NCBI GenBank assembly: GCA_022559845.1
Contig: CM040125.1
Span: 328,173,829-328,237,828 of the forward strand
Length of the DNA: 64,000 nucleotides
DNA from: Amorphophallus konjac
Taxonomy: Eukaryota > Streptophyta > Magnoliopsida > Alismatales > Araceae
Direction of reading: 5' to 3'
In this document: in pieces, positions 59,601-64,000 of the stretch
Layout: every line of letters starts with the position of its first letter
Position numbering within the stretch: the stretch's first letter is position 1
Translations under genes and position numbers: made by a program
Notes under the pieces: generated by a model
Told to the model about the DNA's origin: nothing
Seen by the model: the letters and a program-made list of their open reading frames with translations, nothing else
The model's database searches: none

Positions 59601-60377
59601 AAATTCACCACTTGGTCTTGCGGCAATGTAAAGAACCAATCCCGAGCCGAGCCCTCTAGAGATAGACCAAAAAATAAGCCATCAAGCGTTGGTCATGTCG
59701 GAATTGGGCCGACTCACAAAGAAACTCCTTCAAGTGCCCATAAGGGTCACCGGCTCCACCATAGCAGCGATAAGTAGGAATTTGTGATCGCGGTGGAAGT
59801 TGAAGACCTTGGAATGTGAATGGAACACTCAAAGAAGTTTGAGGATCAATTCGGTGCTGAAGTTCATCAAGCCTGCGCTGAGTTTGAGCAATCATCTCCT
59901 CGATGGGGAGAGACTGAGAAGGATGCAAGCTAGCCTGAGCAAGAGAGTGTGAATTGGACCAGCATTATGGTATTGGGCTGGATAAAGGGATCTGGATTGA
60001 GAAGAGGGGAAGCCCATTCCAGGAGTGGCATGATACATGGGCCTAGAAAAATCATGAACATGAGAATAAGGACTGATTGGGCCAGCAGCAACATGGGGCC
60101 CATTAAGAGAATAAGAGGGCTCGTTAAAGGAAGGGGCCCCACTAAGAGTAGAAGAGGGAGGCCCGTTATCAGAATAAGGCCCATTAAGATTAGAAATGAA
60201 CTTTTGGGCCTGGACTGGGGCCGTTTGGCAGGCGACAAATGATAAGTGGGTCACATGATTTGCTTGCGGGTGGGAAGGGCCACGAAGAGATGGGCCCGCA
60301 TGGGAAGAGGAATCTACACGGGAATAAGAAGATGGGGAAGAAGAAGGGTAATATACAGGAGAAAAATGGCGCTCCAT
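56630..60377 (-). pseudogene. Gag polyprotein of element A, broken
   Basis: Starts at ATG 60377 (MERHFSPVYY). A serine/proline-rich N-terminus is followed by the retrotransposon gag domain (about 59830-59330: GDPYGHLKEFL, WRRLAAQVLG). Then comes a zinc knuckle with Cys-X2-His-X4-His-X4-Cys spacing, CEFHRQQGHLVEDC (about 58790-58750), the variant typical of Tat/Ogre gag. A long Pro/Ser linker follows (about 58650-57950), then a less repetitive region to 56630 that I do not recognise. Breaks: frameshifts near 59940 and in a T run near 59675, stops near 59335, 59232 and 57656. No protease DSGA or reverse transcriptase motif is seen. Confidence 0.8.
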
Positions 60378-61168
60378 GAGGGCAAATGGAGACTTTATAT
60401 AGGAAAATCAGGGAAATACAATGAGGGAAGTAAGGGCTCAAAGGAGGGGGACTGACTCAATAATGCAAAGAAAAAGAAAAAGAAACCTAGGACAATGAGA
60501 CTAGACAAATGGACATATAAAATAGACTACCCTAAATGGGCCTAACAATAAAACCTATATGGATGATGGGGGATGCAACACAAAATAACACAAGTGGGCT
60601 TGGACAAGCCCACACAACACAAACAATATGAAGGATTTCACCCAAGTCAAACAAGTTAATATGATGGGAAGTATTTTATTGTCAAATTTTTGAGTGGGCC
60701 TTTAAATAATTTCAAATTAAGATTAATTCCCTCAAGATAGGTATCCTATAGAGAATAAGGTCCAAACTTTAGGTTGACAAGGGTTAACTCCTTCACAACG
60801 TATGTAAATGCAAGCCTATGGGGTGGAAAGGTACAACCGGCCCGGCGTCCGTGTGGGAATCCACGGCTCGCGGGGACTTATGGAGGTCCCGGATAAGATC
60901 ACCTAGTCGAGCCCAAGGAATATGAGAGCGAGAGGATCACTTACCGAAAGGGAATGCAACTACAATATGGCAATATGCATGACCCTATGTGCACTGGAGT
61001 GCATACAATTTCTAGCCTAAATCTAACAAATCATGATATAATGAACATATGTGAACATAACAATATGGATGCAAACAAAGTGAACAATATGAGCATGAAA
61101 CGCTATCTAAACATGGACATACACACCAAAATCACAGCAAAGCATGAGACAAGTGATGGGCACTAGAT
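60378..61168 (-). other. Leader of element A
   Basis: Untranslated region between primer site and gag, homologous to 93-547 plus 11286-12237 of B. At 60825-60840 it contains the undisturbed AAAGGTACAA that the SIRE element split in B. No gene. Confidence 0.75.
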
Positions 61169-61186
61169 GTCCCACCGTGATCGCCA
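61169..61186 (-). promoter_or_regulatory. Primer binding site of element A
   Basis: The plus strand reads GTCCCACCGTGATCGCCA, six bases from the LTR. It would match a tRNA 3' end with CCA. Ogre-like elements use tRNA-Arg; whether this is that tRNA was not verified. Confidence 0.75.
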
Positions 61187-61192
61187 AAAAAA

Positions 61193-63541
61193 TGTAGATA
61201 CAAATGTTTCAATCTATCCCGCCCCCTAACTAAACAATATAAGCATGCATATAAACATGAAATTGTATGAAACGAAAAGGGGTGACAAGGAATAGAGAAC
61301 TAACCGTGATCACCACCAGGGACTTACAACACCAAAATGATGAAGAAAGGATGAAGATGGCGCCGTGTACCTTGGAAAATATGGAGGAAGACGCGGCCTA
61401 ACGGGAAGCCGCTACAACGTGTGATCACGCTTGAAATGGGATGCGGGGAGCCGATGTGGGTGCACCTCCTCACTTCCTAGCCGGCTAGAAAGCAAGGGCC
61501 TCACGTTCTATCAATAGTCTCCTGCAAAACAAAGCCACAAACATAAGAGAAAACCCATTAGAAACATGTGTAGCATATGTCCCGAAATGATGAAGTAGCA
61601 TGAAAGAAAGGGGGAGAACGCACCGGGGGAGGATTTTTAACCCCTATGAGTGGGTGCAAAAGCAAGGTGGGAGTGTTGTGCATGCATAGGATTTGAAATC
61701 ATAGAATTTGATGGAGAGAACAGAGAGAAAATCGTTGTGCAAAATGGATAAAATTGCATGAACATGCCGAAACAATGCAAAAAAACTAAGTGTAAAACTG
61801 TGATGATTTGTGAAAAGTAGAGGGAGAGAACTAAGCGAAGGTGTGAAGAAAGAGAGCCCGAAGAGATGAAAAATGAAGAAGATACTCCCCTCTTCAAGAT
61901 GAGACCAATGGAGGACGAAGAGGATGCCGGATGACTCCGCCCCGAGCCGACGAAGGGCGCCCCGTCGCACAGGTTCAAGAACTCATGATGATTTGCAAAA
62001 AGTATGGGAAAAGTTAGGAGGGTAAACGAAGATGAAATTCAGCAAATAAGGTATCAAAATGAAGCCTATACTTCCCTCAATAGCCTGGGGTCGAAGGTTT
62101 GAGATGACGATTTGGCATGGCTTCGCCCCAAGTCCAAGAAGAGCCCCCCGTCGCGCAGGCGAACTGGGCAGGTTTATATAGAAAAAAGGTGAAAACCTTA
62201 ACTTTCTGCTGCGATTTCAGAGGATATAGTCCACCAAATCTCGAGATCTATGGATCAATCTTGAGATAATAGATAGGATAAGAGGAAGGAACAAACGGGA
62301 CTCTTTTTGGTTGAAGATTGTGGAAGTTATGGCTCTTGGAAGAAGGCTCTGGAACCTAATCTGCATGAATTTTTGGTTGCACGAAATGAGTAAATCCCTA
62401 ACTTGTGGCCCAGATTCCAGGAGATCCGGTGCATAAAAAGTCATGCCCTATGGATCAAATTGAAGATAATACAAAGGACAAGAGTTAGAAACAAACGGAG
62501 GTTAATTTGATGTAGGATTCTAGAAGATAGAGCCCTAACAAAGAGGCCTCGTTGCACAGGTTCGACCTTAGAATCTGGCGGCGAAGAAGACGGAGTTCAG
62601 GAACATGCGGACTCTCTGTTATATGAACGGTCGCACGATAGACCGCTTTTCGAAATAAACGGTCTAGGAAGGACCGTCCTTTTAATATAAACGGTCATGG
62701 GGTGACCGCTTAATGACTGGGGGCGACCGGAGAGCTTTTGGCACAAAAATAGATAAACGGTTTTCCAAAGATCATTTTTTGACATAAACGGTCTCAAGAA
62801 GACCGTTCTTAAACATTTTAAAAATAATAAAAATAAAATTTAAAATTTAAAATTTTAAAAAGTTACTGTTCATGGACGGTTAACTGTTGACCGTTTATAG
62901 GTGTTGGGCGGTTCACATGGGACTGTGTGAACAGTAACGGTCAACAGTTGACCGTTTATCAAGGGTAGGCTGCCAAGCTTGTGCGACTTTAGAAATTGAA
63001 GCGTATCTCTCAAACGGTGCGGAACTAGCAAATGTGGTAGAAGAAGAAATTGTAGATAACGGAGAGAGGAACAACTTTGATGAAGAGAACAAAGATGAAA
63101 AAATGATCAGAGGAGAGAGAAAATAGGGTGAGAATAGAGAAAAATATTGAGGCCTGAAAACGGTGGAGAACTGGATAATGGCGTAGAAGAAGAAAATGTA
63201 GGGCTTTAAAAATGGAGCAACTTTGGTGAAGGACACTTAATGAATAGAAGAAAGGAAGAGGATGAAAAAGGACCACTTTTTAAGACTGCGCAGCGAAAGG
63301 GGCCGAATGCTTGAGGGAAGTCGACCTAAATGGGCCGTAAGTTGATAAGATAAGCCAGAAGGTGGTAAGATAGGCTCCAGGGCTCTATGAAATAATGATC
63401 TCCAAGGTTCAAAGGGAATGGAATAATGAAATGGGCTCGAAATCCATCCAAGAAAGGCTCCGAAATAATGAGTAATTCGGGGCATCAAAATGATGAATAA
63501 GAGAAATGACTCAACTTGCAGGCTAAAAACGGGTGTCAACA
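61193..63541 (-). repeat. 5' LTR of element A (2349 bp)
   Basis: TGTAGATACAAATG to GGTGTCAACA; roughly 95-96 percent identical by eye to 51341-53651. Minus-strand TATA box at 62173-62180. Hairpin modules at 62627-62735, 62787-62807 (AACGGTC tcaagaa GACCGTT) and 62873-62960. Confidence 0.92.
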
Positions 63542-64000
63542 CCCGTAAGTGAGAGCATAGGGAGTTTGCCCCGTAGGAGTACGAACGGAGGTGCGGTAAG
63601 CCCATAGAGCTTCCACTAATCTTTCTGGCCAATCAGAAAACTTATGAGATTCACATGTTTTCTTTATGATCTTGAGAAGGGTTTTGTTAGTGGCTTCGGC
63701 CTAGCCGTTGCCTTGTGGGTAATATGGAGATGAGTGATGCAATGTGATATTGAACTTCTTACATAGGTCCTTGAGCTCTTGAGAGACGAACTGGGGTCCG
63801 TTGTCGGTGACGATCCTGCTTGGCACTCCGAACCGCGACATAATGTTCTTCATGATGAAGCGGCACACCGTGGTAGCTTTAATATCCACATACGCTTCGG
63901 CTTCAGCCCACTTGGTGAAGTACTTAGTGGCAGTAAGGATGAAGGATTTTTGCTTGATCTGAGAATTGGGATCACCGAGCGGGCCGACAATGTCGAAAGC
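63542..64000 (-). pseudogene. Integrase core of element E (partial)
   Basis: The minus strand reads AFDIVGPLGDPN at the window edge, then FILTATKYFTKWAEAEAY, FGVPSRIVTDNGPQF and HHSSPYYPQGNG, a plant Gypsy integrase catalytic core. The second catalytic Asp (TDNGPQF) is present. The first, normally in the DYFTKW motif, is Lys here (KYFTKW), so the enzyme could not be active. A TAG at 63698-63700 replaces the Gln of the NGQAEA motif, in which the catalytic Glu lies downstream. The frame continues to 63547, where element A is inserted. The C-terminal part resumes at 51340. Confidence 0.88.

Larger units (their letters stand above)
51341..63541 (-). mobile_element. Element A, Tat/Ogre-like with gag but no pol
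   Basis: Complete 12.2 kb element with target duplication CCCGT (51336-51340 and 63542-63546). LTRs are 51341-53651 (3') and 61193-63541 (5'). The primer site is at 61169-61186 and the polypurine tract at 53652-53665. A gag polyprotein remnant occupies 56630-60377. No reverse transcriptase, RNase H or integrase occurs, and there are no antisense accessory genes. Its 3' region is homologous to that of E, so it is a non-autonomous relative, probably mobilised by E-like elements. It is inserted in E's integrase gene in the same orientation. Confidence 0.92.
41231..64000 (-). mobile_element. Element E, Tat/Ogre-like Gypsy with antisense accessory genes
   Basis: A minus-strand element whose 3' LTR is 41231-42971. 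Moving right, i.e. upstream in the element, come the polypurine tract, a 3' untranslated region, two antisense accessory pseudogenes (44246-49399), a spacer, and the integrase end (50940-51340). Then element A interrupts it. The integrase core continues at 63542 and leaves the window. The integrase joins across A at CCCGT. E is inserted in D's LTR; the candidate target duplication is CGTCA (41226-41230). The Tat/Ogre assignment rests on homology of LTR and 3' region to A, whose gag has the CX2HX4HX4C knuckle, and on antisense extra genes, a known trait of that lineage. Confidence 0.8.

Overview
The window is intergenic DNA of a large, repeat-rich plant nuclear genome. The signs are plant-type LTR retrotransposons: SIRE-like Copia, chromovirus-like Gypsy and Tat/Ogre-like Gypsy. 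There is also a plant mobile domain gene, and there are initiator-Met primer binding sites. I see no ordinary host gene, tRNA or rRNA. Every kilobase can be assigned to a retroelement or to a tandem array inside one. The species cannot be named from the sequence alone.

The layout is a nest of insertions at least five deep, called here B > C1 > D > E > A. B is a minus-strand Tat/Ogre-like element (1-547 and 11286-13428). It is split at 547 by a complete pol-less SIRE-like element (548-11285, target duplication AAAGG), whose 3' LTR holds a solo LTR (8220-10390, GGAAC). B's LTR is split at 13428 by C1, a chromovirus-type LTR (13429-17857) that holds a SIRE-type solo LTR (13796-16631). C1 is split at 17857 by D, a very large non-coding minus-strand element with a 4.26 kb LTR and an internal region made almost wholly of minisatellites (17858-41230). 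D contains C2, a complete non-autonomous chromovirus-like element (23071-31448, ATTCC), and a solo LTR (34964-36903, GAAGA). D's other LTR is split at 41230 by E (41231 to beyond 64000), a minus-strand Tat/Ogre-like element. E keeps a decayed integrase and carries two antisense, intron-containing accessory pseudogenes (plant mobile domain and DUF7745-like). E's integrase is split by A (51341-63541, CCCGT), a related element with gag but no pol.

The most interesting signal cuts across these families. LTRs and spacers of several unrelated elements carry clusters of short inverted repeats with a CGGTC...GACCG core. The outer arm bases change together (AGCGGTC/GACCGCT, GACGGTC/GACCGTC, AACGGTC/GACCGTT), and some loops are shared between families. 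D's minisatellites follow the same design with other arms. The Tat/Ogre-like elements and D also carry, inside U5, a second copy of the start of their own primer binding site. In E the hairpin clusters flank the accessory genes and sit in an intron of one.

All coding regions are broken by stops or frameshifts, so they are reported as pseudogenes.
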